Position numbers and translations under genes: made by a program. Positions 54,797-64,000 of a stretch of DNA of 64,000 bases are shown here, piece after piece. Location: NCBI RefSeq assembly GCF_963678635.1, contig NC_087063.1:80087574-80151573 (forward strand), given 5' to 3'. This stretch comes from Symsagittifera roscoffensis. Taxonomy: Eukaryota; Xenacoelomorpha; Acoela; Convolutidae. The first letter of the stretch is position 1, and the number at the start of each line of letters is the position of its first letter. A model generated the notes under the pieces. That model did no database searches and had not been told where the DNA came from. It saw only the letters and a program-made list of their open reading frames with translations.

Positions 54797-55370
54797 ACTT
54801 GAAATTAACTCTCAACCATATGGAGAGGTGCTATAGGGTTGCAATTCTGCCCTTTAAATATTGACTGCTCAAATTGTTTTGATTTTCGATATGGCGTTTG
54901 AAAACTTAGATTGGAAAAAAAGCAGCCAAACTTGAATTTTTCAACACTATAGTGGGGCGCTGTCAAAGTACACTCAGAGGTTGCAAATCTGGCGTCCAAG
55001 TATGACTGCTCAAATTTTTTCCAAAAAACTTAGATAGAAAAAACTAACCAAACTTGAAATTCTAAACCTCATAGTGGGGCGCTGTCATTACTCATAAGAT
55101 GCAAATCTGACGTCCAAGTATGACTGCTCAAATCTTTCTGGTTTTCGAGATATCGCATTTTTTTGTATTAAAAAAAATTCAAAAAGCTTAAATTTATAAA
55201 AATTAAACGATTTTGAAATTGTCAACCTTATAGTAGGGTGCTGTCAGGGTAGACTCAAGGGTTGCAGTTTCTCCAAATTTGACTGCGCAAACTTTTTAAG
55301 TTTCCGAGATGTGGCTTTTCTTAAAATAACAGAATTTTATTTTAAAAATATTGCAAAAATATTTTAAAAC
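54797..55370. repeat. Four degenerate tandem units of about 125–165 bp
   Basis: Units begin near 54797, 54929, 55052 and 55213. Each has a 'tgaaatt' start, a block like 'cactatagtggggcgctgtca', then 'ggttgcaaatctggcgtcc', 'tatgactgctcaaat' and 'ttttcgagat'. They are diverged and of unequal length, like an ageing satellite. Related units occur at 46211–46510. Confidence 0.75.
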
Positions 55371-55611
55371 ATTGTCTTTTTTTCAATTAATTTTTCATAT
55401 ATTTGATGAAAACAGTTTTTTGGAGGTATGGCCGTTTTGTGAAAAATATCCAAAAAATTGACTTCAGAAATAGTTCAGTTAATGAAATAGAAGACCCTGA
55501 TAGATGGACTCAGTTCACATTTACGGTTGCATCAATTTTTGTTGTTTTTGTATAATTTTTAGGAAGTTATATTTACGTTTTATAATCTATTTGAAGCGCC
55601 GTAGGTCTGAG

Positions 55612-55835
55612 TCAAGTGCTAGTGCTATTATATTTGAAGTAATCACTTCTACTCTTTCATTCAGTCGCGTTTTTGGAATGAATTGAGATAGCATAAAGTG
55701 AATCATGATTTCTGGCACTGCGGTGACACCGTCATGCAGCGCGTTTCAGCGGCTCAATGCTATTTTATTTGATGTAATCACCTTTTAATCTTTCATCCAG
55801 TCGCGTTTTTTGGCATAAACTGAGACAAAAAGCTT
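55612..55835. repeat. Promoter-side repeat copies upstream of the NIDO–AMOP–VWD gene
   Basis: 'cagtcgcgtttttggaatgaattgaga' (about 55660) and 'cagtcgcgttttttggcataaactgaga' (about 55799, quoted approximately) are two versions of the same block, each preceded by 'gaagtaatcac'/'gatgtaatcac' and 'tttcat(t/c)'. The nearest ends about 210 bp before the TATA box. They could be enhancer-type or simply transposable. Confidence 0.6.
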
Positions 55836-56026
55836 GAAGATGGCTAATTTTAATTATCGTCAAAGTACCAATGACGGCGACCGCTCACTCATGCTTACTT
55901 TATTGGCCCAATGGTTACCCGAAATTTGTTCGAACTGGCGTCATTTTTATTTGTATCCGCTAAAAAATGAGCTGAATCAGCAATCAACTGTTAATGGCTG
56001 TTGCATCACGCCATCTCCGACTGTTG

Positions 56027-56053
56027 CTGACGTAACACCTCGCAGTATAAATA
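56027..56053 (+). promoter_or_regulatory. Core promoter: TATA box and CRE/AP-1-like site
   Basis: TATAAATA at 56046–56053 is a good TATA box, 105 bp before the ATG at 56158. 'tgacgtaa' at about 56028 resembles a CRE/ATF site. A start site 25–30 bp after the TATA box would give a 5' UTR of about 75–80 bp. Confidence 0.65.
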
Positions 56054-56157
56054 GACAAAACTTTCGAACATTTGCCACTTCAAATTAATTGTTCGACTTG
56101 AAACTGCTCTGAAATCTCATAAGTCTGCGACAAAAAAAAAACAGAAAACGTACCAAA

Positions 56158-59100
56158 ATGAGCAAAAGCTCTATTTTTCGGAAACTTCTGAAAATATTTC
56201 TGATTCAGAGTTTGCTGTGGCTCGTGAAGGGAGAGAAATTTGTCTTTCCATTTGGCAATGGAACTTCGGATACAGATTTGCTTTCGGCTGAAAATGACTG
56301 GGAATGGACCTATGAGGGTATGGGACAGGGTATGGGACCTGGATATTGGCATACCGGTGACAATGGCAATTTGTTCTGCTCTTTTGATTTGAAATTAAGT
56401 AGGGAGATACGGTTCGGTTCCCAGACTTACGACACGATTTTCGCATGCGCTTCCGGATACATATACTTCGGACCACGGTATCCCGACCCGTTCTTCCCGC
56501 ACGCAACCTCATCCGACTTGAACGAAAAGGCACGAATGATTCCTTTCATGCACGAAGTACGAATGGACTGGGACGAAAACCGCTACGACAACCATTTGTT
56601 TTTCCGAGAGCTGAGTAGTGGAGATCTGCAAATCATGGCGGGAATTGTAACGGAACACGCTGATCTCAAAAAGAGATTTGAGCCGGACTGGGGTTTCGTT
56701 GTCACCTGGGACGAAATTGAAGACCAATGCAACAGTTTTGCTGGTGCCAGGAATAGTTTCCAGGCCGCAGTTGCGTGTGATGGAGCCAAAACGGATAAAA
56801 ACGTCGAGGACGATGATTGCTACGTGATGTATGACTTCTACAGGACTGAAGATGTTGATAGGAGTGAATGCAACTGGGGCATGTTTTGGTTTGCAGATGG
56901 AGAGAACTTCGCGCGAAGTGGCTTCAAAGATGGGCAGAGTAAGTATTGTGTTTGATTGGACATTTGCAGCCAAACGTGTAGCAACAACAAATTTATCGAA
57001 AGGTTCAATTTAATTTGGCTATTTAGTTTAAATAATTAACTATATGTTTCTTTTCAGATGTTCTGCTGGAACTTCCGCTCTCAGGAACAATTGAAGTGCG
57101 AAACCTGTTTGCGATTTCAAACATCGATGTCCCGGGAGTCTGGCTGTTCAAGATTGGTCAGAATGGCAGGGATCCCGCGGTGTCCTCAGTGAACCCTTTC
57201 GACATCGCCAACCTCTTGATCCGAGAAGTTTGTCACGGGGAGGTGTCGCCGAAAAGGATTTCGAATCGAGGCAATGGTACCTTTGTGACGATACCTTCTT
57301 GCAGCTTGCCGGCGCACGACAAAGTCGAGCTGATTTTCAGAGGAACGTTTGAGAAGGTAATGAATGCCACGTATGTGGGGGAATCAGTCACGTCGAAGTT
57401 TCCAACAGGGTGGGAAGTTAATGAACAGATCCAGGTGTTCTTAAGAGTGGACGACAAGACTCTACTGGGTTCCAAAACTCTGTTTCTCTACTCTCCGATA
57501 CAAACTTTGAGGGCGAATGACAGTTTGAGAGTTTCTGCCAGCCCGAGTGGCTCTTCAATTGTGGTCAACCTGCAAATTGACAGCTCTTTCAGCGAAGACA
57601 CAGACTTGATGATTGTTCGGACATCTGATGCAGGTTAAATTTTTCATTAATCATTAAAATTTTTCCTCAGAATTAGTTAAATAATAATTGTTTAATTTCT
57701 TATTTCTGGGTCATATCTGAGGTTTTCTGTTGAATGGGGTGTCCTTTAGGAGAGAGTGGGTTTGAACTTGAGACTCAGTCAACTGTTTGGCCATCGGGAT
57801 CTACAACTCTGGGCCATACCATCAACAGCGCCGGAATCTTCACTTTCTTCACACTGGTTTCCCAAAATGGAACTAGTTAGTTAACTCATTGCTATTTTGT
57901 CAATTAATTTGTGCACATTTTTTTGTATGATAAATTTGTTCCTTATGTTCTTTTTTGTTTCGGAAAAAACTACTGTAGAATAGACTCATCTGTTACAGCT
58001 GTGTATAATTCACTCATCGTAGCTGGGTCATCATCTCAAAGCTGTTCTGAATGGGACCAGGAACAATCAGCCCGAGATGTGTCACGATGTCTGGTGGATG
58101 TCGGACGATGGTACGGATGTCCCCAGCGAACTTGGTCTTGGTGGCGTCTGGGAAACTGGACTGACGCCGACTTCGCCCACGAGGAAGTGCGACTGGGTAT
58201 CTCCGGTTGGCAATACGACATCTGCTGTAACGATCGTAACCCGTCAGTCCGCGACTACCTGGATGCCATTGGGTACTGCAGCAACCTCACTTGCGAGTTC
58301 AACCCGGGCGCGAACCTTTGCATCAGATCACCAAAAGTGTCATGCTATGACGGCGTGTCGAGAGACCTTCATTCGGTCTCAAACCAATGCTGTTACAACT
58401 CTACCGGAGACTTGATTCTTCCGGGAGAAAGTGGAGCCGGAAGTCTGGACTACCAGGTCAACTCAATTCCAAACATGGCCAGTCATTTGTGGTCTGAACT
58501 TGACCCATATGAGAAATGCTGTATAGATACTAACAACTGTGATTTGTACTATAAACACAGACCAACTGTCATCGGTTCTTACTGGCCTCGGAACATTCTG
58601 ATCGGTCGGGGAGATCCGGACATCCAAACTGTGGATGGTCTAAGCTACCCCTTCATGGGTCTAGGTGTTTTCACTATGTTGAAGAGTGACCTCAGAGTTC
58701 CGACTACTTTTCAAGTCAGTACTCGGCGGGTCGGAAACGGAACAGTTTTTTCGGGCTTCGTTATTACCCACAATGATAATAAACTCGAGTGCGCAATTTA
58801 TGAAAATGCGACGTTCGAATCGGCCGTTAATGGCGAGAAACTGGATTTCGGGGATGTTGTGAAGGAATACACGTTGAGTAACATTTCAGTGAAGGAAAGC
58901 GATGACTTGAAAACGTTCACCTTTGAGTTTGTTCAAACCGGTTTGGTAGTCAGGGTGGTGATAAGTCAAGATTTCCTGAATCTGATGATCTCTGTTCCTC
59001 CAACTTTCAAGCACAAAATCAATGGGCTCATGGGATACTATGACGGTAACACGACTAATGACTTCACTGCTGCAAGTTAGTCGTCGGAAATAAGTTTTTT

Positions 59101-60036
59101 CCTAATATCTGGATGGAGTTTCAAGTTGTTTTGATTTGAAAAATATATATATCTCGATAGAGCTTAAGTTAATTATAGTTTTTTCCAATGAATTGATTGG
59201 TTATTGTAAAGGTCCTCAAAACAACTTAAATAATGATGATTTTTTAAAAGATCTTAAATCCATTATAGTAATTTTGCCAGCGCCAAATTAGAAGTGTTTT
59301 GTTTTGCTCAGATGGAACAGTGTATGCGAACGACACCGACCACGCCACTCTGCACTATGGGTTTGGGGAGTCTTACAGAGTGGCGAAGGACGACTGGCTG
59401 TTCGCGTCACCGGAAATAATCGGAATGGTAGAGTCGGACATCGCAAACGGAGAGCCATTCACCCCAGTGTACGAGGCCACGTTCGAAAGCGAAGAGCAAC
59501 GGCAGGCTGTCATGGAGGTCCGCAGTTGTTAAGATTGATTTAAAAACTGGTTTTGTATTTTAATTCATTTGAACTTCAAAAGAGTTTCGAGTGCATATCA
59601 ATTTTATGGATTTTGTATCATGATATGTAGCTTCCCTATTTATGCAATTCAATTCGACCGGTGTGTTTGTGTGCAAAAGCGTCTTTTAAGAGTACAAACT
59701 ACTGTAAATCGTTTTAGTTTGAAGAATCTGAGCTCGATTGTAATTTTTTTCTTGAAACATTTAATTTTTCAGGCGTGCAAGAACGACAATGCGTGTATTC
59801 TGGACGTGGCGCTGACAGGCAACATGAGTTTCGCTGTCGTGTTCGCCGAACTGGAGTCGGAAATTGAGGAGGCGTCGCAAGCGAGCGAACTGTTCCGAGA
59901 GAGCGAACCCGAATGGGCGAATTGGGAGGAGGAGGCGCTGGAGGAGTGGGGGCACTCGGGTGGGGAGAAAATAGTGGGCAAATTGTCAATGGTCATCATG
60001 GCATTATTTGCAACCCTTTGCTTGGCCATTCATTGA
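56158..60036 (+). CDS. NIDO–AMOP–VWD cell-surface protein, probably GPI-anchored (six exons)
   Basis: Proposed exons: 56158–56938, 57058–57633, 57750–57875, 57999–59075 (or from 58023), 59312–59517, 59773–60036. Phases agree at every junction and the total is 3030 nt, giving about 1009 residues. The protein has a signal peptide (hydrophobic FLIQSLLWLVKG, cut about 24), a NIDO domain (GYIYFGPRYPDPF ... NVLLELPLSGTIEVRNLF), and a beta-rich middle with N-glycosylation sites. An AMOP domain follows (CSEWDQEQSARDVSRC, PRTW-like CPQRTW, WQYDICCND, CCYNSTGDLILP, CCIDTNNCDLYY). Next are a VWD domain (GRGDPDIQTVDGLSYPFMGLG ... GLMGYYDGNTTNDF) and a short Cys-containing block (ACKNDNACILDVALTGN). The end is Glu-rich with a terminal hydrophobic KLSMVIMALFATLCLAIH, suiting a GPI signal. 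Relatives (Mesh, SUSD2, MUC4-type) act in adhesion at epithelial surfaces. No Sushi or EGF domain is seen. The 5' splice site after exon 5 (GTCCGC) is weak. Confidence 0.9.
56939..57057 (+). other. Intron 1 of the NIDO–AMOP–VWD gene
   Basis: It begins GTAAGTATTG and ends TTTCTTTTCAG, length 119 bp, phase 1. It joins ...DGQS to VLLELPLSG through an Asn codon split across the junction. Confidence 0.9.
57634..57749 (+). other. Intron 2 of the NIDO–AMOP–VWD gene
   Basis: It begins GTTAAATTTT and ends GTCCTTTAG, 116 bp, phase 1. The small exon that follows (57750–57875) reads ESGFELETQSTVWPSG. Confidence 0.8.
57876..57998 (+). other. Intron 3 of the NIDO–AMOP–VWD gene
   Basis: It begins GTTAGTTAAC and ends ATCTGTTACAG (123 bp). 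A second in-frame acceptor (ATCGTAG) at 58022 would make it 147 bp and remove eight residues from exon 4. Both keep phase. Confidence 0.7.
59076..59311 (+). other. Intron 4 of the NIDO–AMOP–VWD gene
   Basis: It begins GTTAGTCGTC and ends TTTTGCTCAG, 236 bp, phase 1, inside the VWD region. Confidence 0.85.
59518..59772 (+). other. Intron 5 of the NIDO–AMOP–VWD gene
   Basis: It begins GTCCGCAG, a weak donor, and ends TTTTTCAG, 255 bp, phase 0. It is the only donor that keeps the frame into the last exon (ACKNDNAC). An unspliced read stops four codons later. Confidence 0.75.
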
Positions 60037-60073
60037 ATGCACGGCACTACATGACTGCATTAGAAGCGAAATT

Positions 60074-60079
60074 AATAAA
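60074..60079 (+). terminator. Polyadenylation signal AATAAA
   Basis: AATAAA lies 38 bp after the stop codon of the NIDO–AMOP–VWD gene. It is copied in the downstream duplication at about 61976. Confidence 0.6.
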
Positions 60080-60480
60080 AATCATCGATTGAGCTGGATG
60101 GAATTGAACTCATAATAAGTGATTGAGACAATTTGACTGTAATATCGTGAATCTTTGCCACAGTTGAATACTTAAGAAACAAAGGTGTCAATATCAGTTG
60201 TTTTTCGATGAATCTATCAAACATTATTACTCAAAGTGTTTTTGCAGTATATACTTTCAAAAGGTAAATATTCATAATTTGTATATAGTAAAAATAAAAA
60301 GCTTAGTTGCAACATTGATCTTATCAGCTTGAGTTAAACAGCTAAGTCAGATACAAATCATAGACAAGGTCTTTGTTCCGAACTTTGTAGAAAGAGTGAA
60401 ATATTTGTGCTCGTTGTGGTTTTTTCTTCAGACATCAGTCGACAAATTTTTTAACTAGCTAATTTTGAACGGAATTGTTC

Positions 60481-60884
60481 AAATTTTTTTATCTGAAAGG
60501 CAATGACTCCCTGAATTCTATTTTAAAAAGGCATTTCCCATGTGATCATAAAGCTGCGGGAGTTGGGAAGTTAAAGCTCTATATAAATCACGCCAATAAT
60601 GTCAGCGGTGATGTAATCCGGCTCATAAATAATTCCACATTTAGCTGAAACAAGCTATTTGGACTTGTTATTTCGCTCCTAGACGATAATTACATTGCTT
60701 GTTGATTTCAATTAGTTTGTTGGCGTGCATTGAAAAACATTCTGAAAACAAGTTCTTTTGTTTTTAGCACTCTCAAAGAGTAGGAAAGTAACTATGGCGT
60801 AGGGTAAGAATTTCAAGCCAATTCTGACTTCCTCAAGAAAATTTTTTGTCGGGTCAAGTGTGCTATCATATTAAAGCCCTTTTT
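60481..60884. other. Non-coding DNA downstream of the NIDO–AMOP–VWD gene
   Basis: No gene is recognised. It is part of the region lost from the second, truncated copy of the tandem duplication described for 61754–62733. 'atcatattaaagccc' (about 60867) repeats a block at about 37047. Confidence 0.55.
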
Positions 60885-61410
60885 GACGTGAATTCAAATC
60901 TAAGTAAATCGAAAAATTCCACTTGGTGTCAAGAAAAACTTTGTCAAGATATGAAAGTCTGATTATTGTCGGTTTTCAGACTGATACTGTCGAAAAATAA
61001 TACGAGGCTGGTCTGAACCCAACAAGAATTTTAACATAATTTTTTAACTAAAATTTTGATGTCAGTTTAGCAAAATTGTTTCCCTTTTTGCAGTTTATTA
61101 AATCAAATGCATTCGCTCTTTAAAAAAGTAATAAAAAAATTTATTTTGACGTGAATTCGAATCTAAGTAAACGAAAAATTCCACTTGGTGTCAAGAAAAA
61201 CTTTGTCAAGATATGAAAGTCTGATTATTGTCGATTTTCAGATTGATTGTCGAAAAATAATACGAGGCTGGTCTGAGCTCAACAAGAATTTTGACATATT
61301 TTTTTAACTAAAATTTTGATGTCAGTTTAGCAAAATTGTTTCACTTTTTTGCAGTTTATTAAATCAAATGCATTCGCTCTTTAAAAAAATATTTAAAAAA
61401 TTATTTTAAT
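60885..61410. repeat. 263-bp tandem duplication
   Basis: Two copies begin 'gacgtgaattc' at 60885 and 61148 and share 'ccacttggtgtcaagaaaaa', 'atacgaggctggtctga' and 'aatcaaatgcattcgctcttt'. They differ by single bases and small indels. Confidence 0.9.
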
Positions 61411-61753
61411 TTTGAATTCATTTTTGATCCAGAATTTAATAATTGAATTGTTTTCATCTTGTTTTTTTTTCTCAAGTCAGAGTCGTCGAAATCTTGCGAT
61501 AATCGACCATCAATCGGCTATCCATGCCTTTTTTGAAAGTTTCTGTAATTTTGAAGTGTTTAAAATTTTATAAAAAATATTCCTAAGTTTTTAGAGCTGT
61601 AAAGGGGTCGCCTTCATACAAGAAGTTTTGTTTGGGTTATATGTGAAACGAGTTGAATACAAGTATGCAAAGGTACAAGAGTTGTAAAGATAGTTGTTAG
61701 CGTTCGTTTTCGTTATTCTCCGCGAAGACAGCTGTAAAAAAGGCATTAAATAG
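61411..61753 (+). repeat. Right part of tandem unit 1 (matches 62389–62733)
   Basis: This stretch ('tttttgatccagaatttaat' to 'ggcattaaatagcaa') recurs at 62401–62734 with few differences. It is the last part of a duplicated unit that starts in the final exon at about 59854. Confidence 0.88.
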
Positions 61754-62733
61754 CAAGAGTCGGAAATTGAGGAGGCGTCGCAAGCGAGCGAACTGTTCGG
61801 AGACCGAACCCGAATGGGCGAATTGGGAGGAGGAGGCGCTGGAGGAGTGGGGGCACTCCGGTGGGGAGAAAATAGTGGGCAAATTGTCAATGGTCATCAT
61901 GGCATTATTTGCAACCCTTTGCTTGGCCATTCATTGAATGCACGGCACTGCATGACTGCATTAGAAGCGAAATTAATAAAAATCATCGATTGAGCTGGAT
62001 GGAATTGAACTCATAATAAGTGATTGAGACAATTTGACTGTAATATCGTGAATCTTTGCCACAGTTGATTACTTAAGAAACAAAGGTGTCAATATCAGTT
62101 GTTTTTCAATGAATCTATCGAACATTATTACTCAGTGTTTTTGCTGTATATACTTTCAAAATGTAAATATTCATAATTTGTATATAGTAAAAATAAAAAG
62201 CTTAGTTGCAACATTGATCTTATCAGCTTGAGTTAAACAGCTAAGTCAGATACAAATCCTAGACAAGGTCTTTGTTCCGAACTTTGTAGAAAGAGTTGAA
62301 TATTTGTGCTCGTTGTGGTTTTTTCTTTAGACATAAGTCGACAAATTTTTTAACTAGCTAATTTTGAACGGAATTGTTTAATCCAGAATTTAATATCCAT
62401 TTTTTGATCCAGAATTTAATAATTGAATTGTTTTCATCTTGTTTTTTTTCTCAAGTCAGAGTCGTCGAAATCTTGCGATATTTGACTAGCAATCGGCTAT
62501 CCTTGCATTTTTTGATATTTCTGTAATTTTGAAGTGTTTAAAATTTTATAAAAAATATTTCTAAGTTTTTAGAGCTGTAAAGGGGTCGCCTTCATACAAG
62601 AAGTTTTGTTTGGGTTATATGTGAAACGATTTGAATACAAGTATGCAAAGAGACAAGAGTTGTAAAGATAGTTGTTAGCGTTCGTTTTCGTTATTCTCCG
62701 CGACGACAGCTGTAAAAAAGCCATTAAATAGCA
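61754..62733 (+). repeat. Second, internally deleted copy of a 1.9-kb tandem unit, with a pseudo-exon
   Basis: 61757–62379 copies 59854–60480 (end of the last exon, stop, polyadenylation signal and 3' flank; offset 1903 bp). The sequence then jumps at 'ggaattgtttaatccagaatt' to a copy of 61421–61753. So the unit 59854–61753 was duplicated in tandem and the new copy lost its middle, about 925 bp. The exon part has a 2-bp deletion ('gttcggagaccgaa' against 'gttccgagagagcgaa'), which destroys its frame. Confidence 0.88.
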
Positions 62734-64000
62734 AAAAAAAATGGATTTGACAAAAAAGTTGAAACATTTGAAATAATGGTTGTGGTTGGAACATTTTAAA
62801 GCTAAATCGACACTTTTTGCTCTGATCAATGAAAAAAAGGAAGGATTTTTTTTTCGGGTGTTGTTTAATGTCTTTGTGTAGAGTCACGAACGTACTGAAT
62901 ACTGTAGGTGATTGTGTGTGCTTTTTATACGTGAAAAGTTCCTAAAGTTAGTCAGGCTAAATTTAGATTTTTCGCGATTTGTCTTTTGATTTTTTCTAAG
63001 TTCAGTTTTTTTCCTTTTTAAATGGAAAGCCAACTCTACTATCAAACAGCTAAAGCGCAAATTTCACGAAAAACCTGATCGACTTCTAGTTTTGATAGTG
63101 GAATTTATCTTTCAGATTTCTCAGCGGAAAAAATTAACTATTGATCCAGTTTTGTCAAATTAAGCTAATTGTATCAAAAAGAGTTAAACAAAAATTGTTC
63201 GATAAGCTCAACGATATATCTATGTTTTTTGAATTTCGAGTTTTGGATGTTTTCAAAAAGTTATGTCATTATTTTATGTTTCATTGCGTTTATGACTCTT
63301 TTCCAGCTGTCTGCTGGCATTGTTTTGCTGTCCAGGCCAAATTGGATGCCACATGTATCATGGGAGTTGAACATAAACATAGGTGGTAAAAATCAGTGTG
63401 CAAAAAAATAAGAACAAAAAACTTAAGAAAATTTTTTCATTCAAGGTTTTTTTTTCGTTTTCAAGTTTCATTGAATTTTTTTGTTGGTCATTCGTTTTTA
63501 AAAAATATGTAATTGTCGGTTGTCAGGAAAAAAAAATTTCTTACGTTTTTATAAATATGATTGGAACATTCTTTTATTATCTTTGTTCTTTTTGCATTCA
63601 GTGCGTGAATATCAACGGGTACTATTGCACACGCTTAAGTGACGAGAAATCAATGATTAAGTGACGAGCACTCAATTGAATTATTCTTATTAAAGCAAGT
63701 TTCAGTTTTGCACTAGACAAATAATATAAATCAAAGCTTAATTTTCATACATTTGCTTATGCGCTGCGATCAGTGTTTTGCTTAAGCCCTTTCAAGTTAA
63801 GAAATTTCATTTGCTTGTTGACAGCTTGAAGTTTTTAGCTAAACTTTTTTATTTCTCAGAAAAATTTCAGTTTAAACGGTTTGTAATTTTTCCAATCTTC
63901 TCAATTAAAACAAAAAATTTGCCTTAGAATTTTGTACTGCGAATTCTAATTGCTGCTGCTTTTTGTTTTTCGAAAAGTCAACTAACTTCATCAACTTAAC
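62734..64000. other. Intergenic AT-rich DNA with a dispersed repeat
   Basis: 62935–63320 is a diverged copy of 52995–53400 (for example 'atgactcttttccagctgtctg' against 'ttgactcttttccaactgtctg', and 'acctgatcgacttc' against 'acatgatcgacttc'). No gene is recognised. Frames at 63141–63664 are T-rich hydrophobic translations. Confidence 0.55.

Noticed and set aside
55834-56088. 84-codon frame before the NIDO–AMOP–VWD gene
   Set aside because: It overlaps the TATA box and promoter and has no recognisable domain.
56509-56973. 154-codon minus-strand frame inside exon 1 of the NIDO gene
   Set aside because: Antisense shadow of a well-supported exon.

Overview
The window is nuclear DNA of an animal (metazoan). 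The evidence is a gene with the NIDO–AMOP–VWD architecture of animal cell-surface proteins and GT–AG introns, a CSL/RBPJ/Suppressor-of-Hairless-type Notch-pathway transcription factor, a double B-box protein, and degenerate Ty3/gypsy and CR1/jockey-like retroelements. I cannot name the species. Intergenic DNA is AT-rich, with long T-rich stretches on the + strand. No rRNA gene, confident tRNA gene or CRISPR array was seen.

Layout. 1–29.3 kb is a nest of decayed Ty3/gypsy-like copies. Copy A (+, about 140–6930) has gag, a damaged protease, RT, RNase H, integrase and a C-terminal extension. Fragment D (–, about 7840–8530) and copy C (–, about 9150–12355) hold only the 3' ORF. Copy B (+, about 12375–28800) runs from the end of the protease through pol, a C-terminal macro-like domain and a very long third ORF that includes an SGNH-hydrolase-like domain. 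About 30.16–34.0 kb is a non-LTR element on the – strand with ORF1, endonuclease and RT remains and a (TAC)n tail. 34–38.5 kb is non-coding with inverted-repeat elements. 38.87–40.56 kb is a single-exon CSL-like gene. 42.58–44.25 kb is a single-exon B-box gene. 44.3–56 kb is AT-rich repeat DNA with a 1878-bp tandem duplication, a 230-bp hairpin element and degenerate about 125–165-bp repeat units. 56.16–60.04 kb is a six-exon gene for a secreted, probably GPI-anchored NIDO–AMOP–VWD protein with a TATA promoter. Its 3' end is partly duplicated downstream.

Two themes stand out. First, the Ty3/gypsy family has unusual accessory modules: a 350–480-residue insert between RNase H and integrase, a TARG1-like macro module at the end of pol, and a third ORF of about 2650 codons with an SGNH domain instead of a recognisable envelope. 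Equivalent parts occur in several diverged copies here, so they are not chance fusions. Second, four separate tandem duplications occur in 64 kb (units 4957, 2197, 1878 and about 1904 bp), in both transposon and host DNA. This points to a recurrent duplication process or to an assembly problem.

The three host-type genes have no obvious common pathway. CSL acts in the nucleus, the B-box protein is probably cytoplasmic or nuclear, and the NIDO–AMOP–VWD protein is extracellular. All family assignments come from reading motifs by eye, without database searches.
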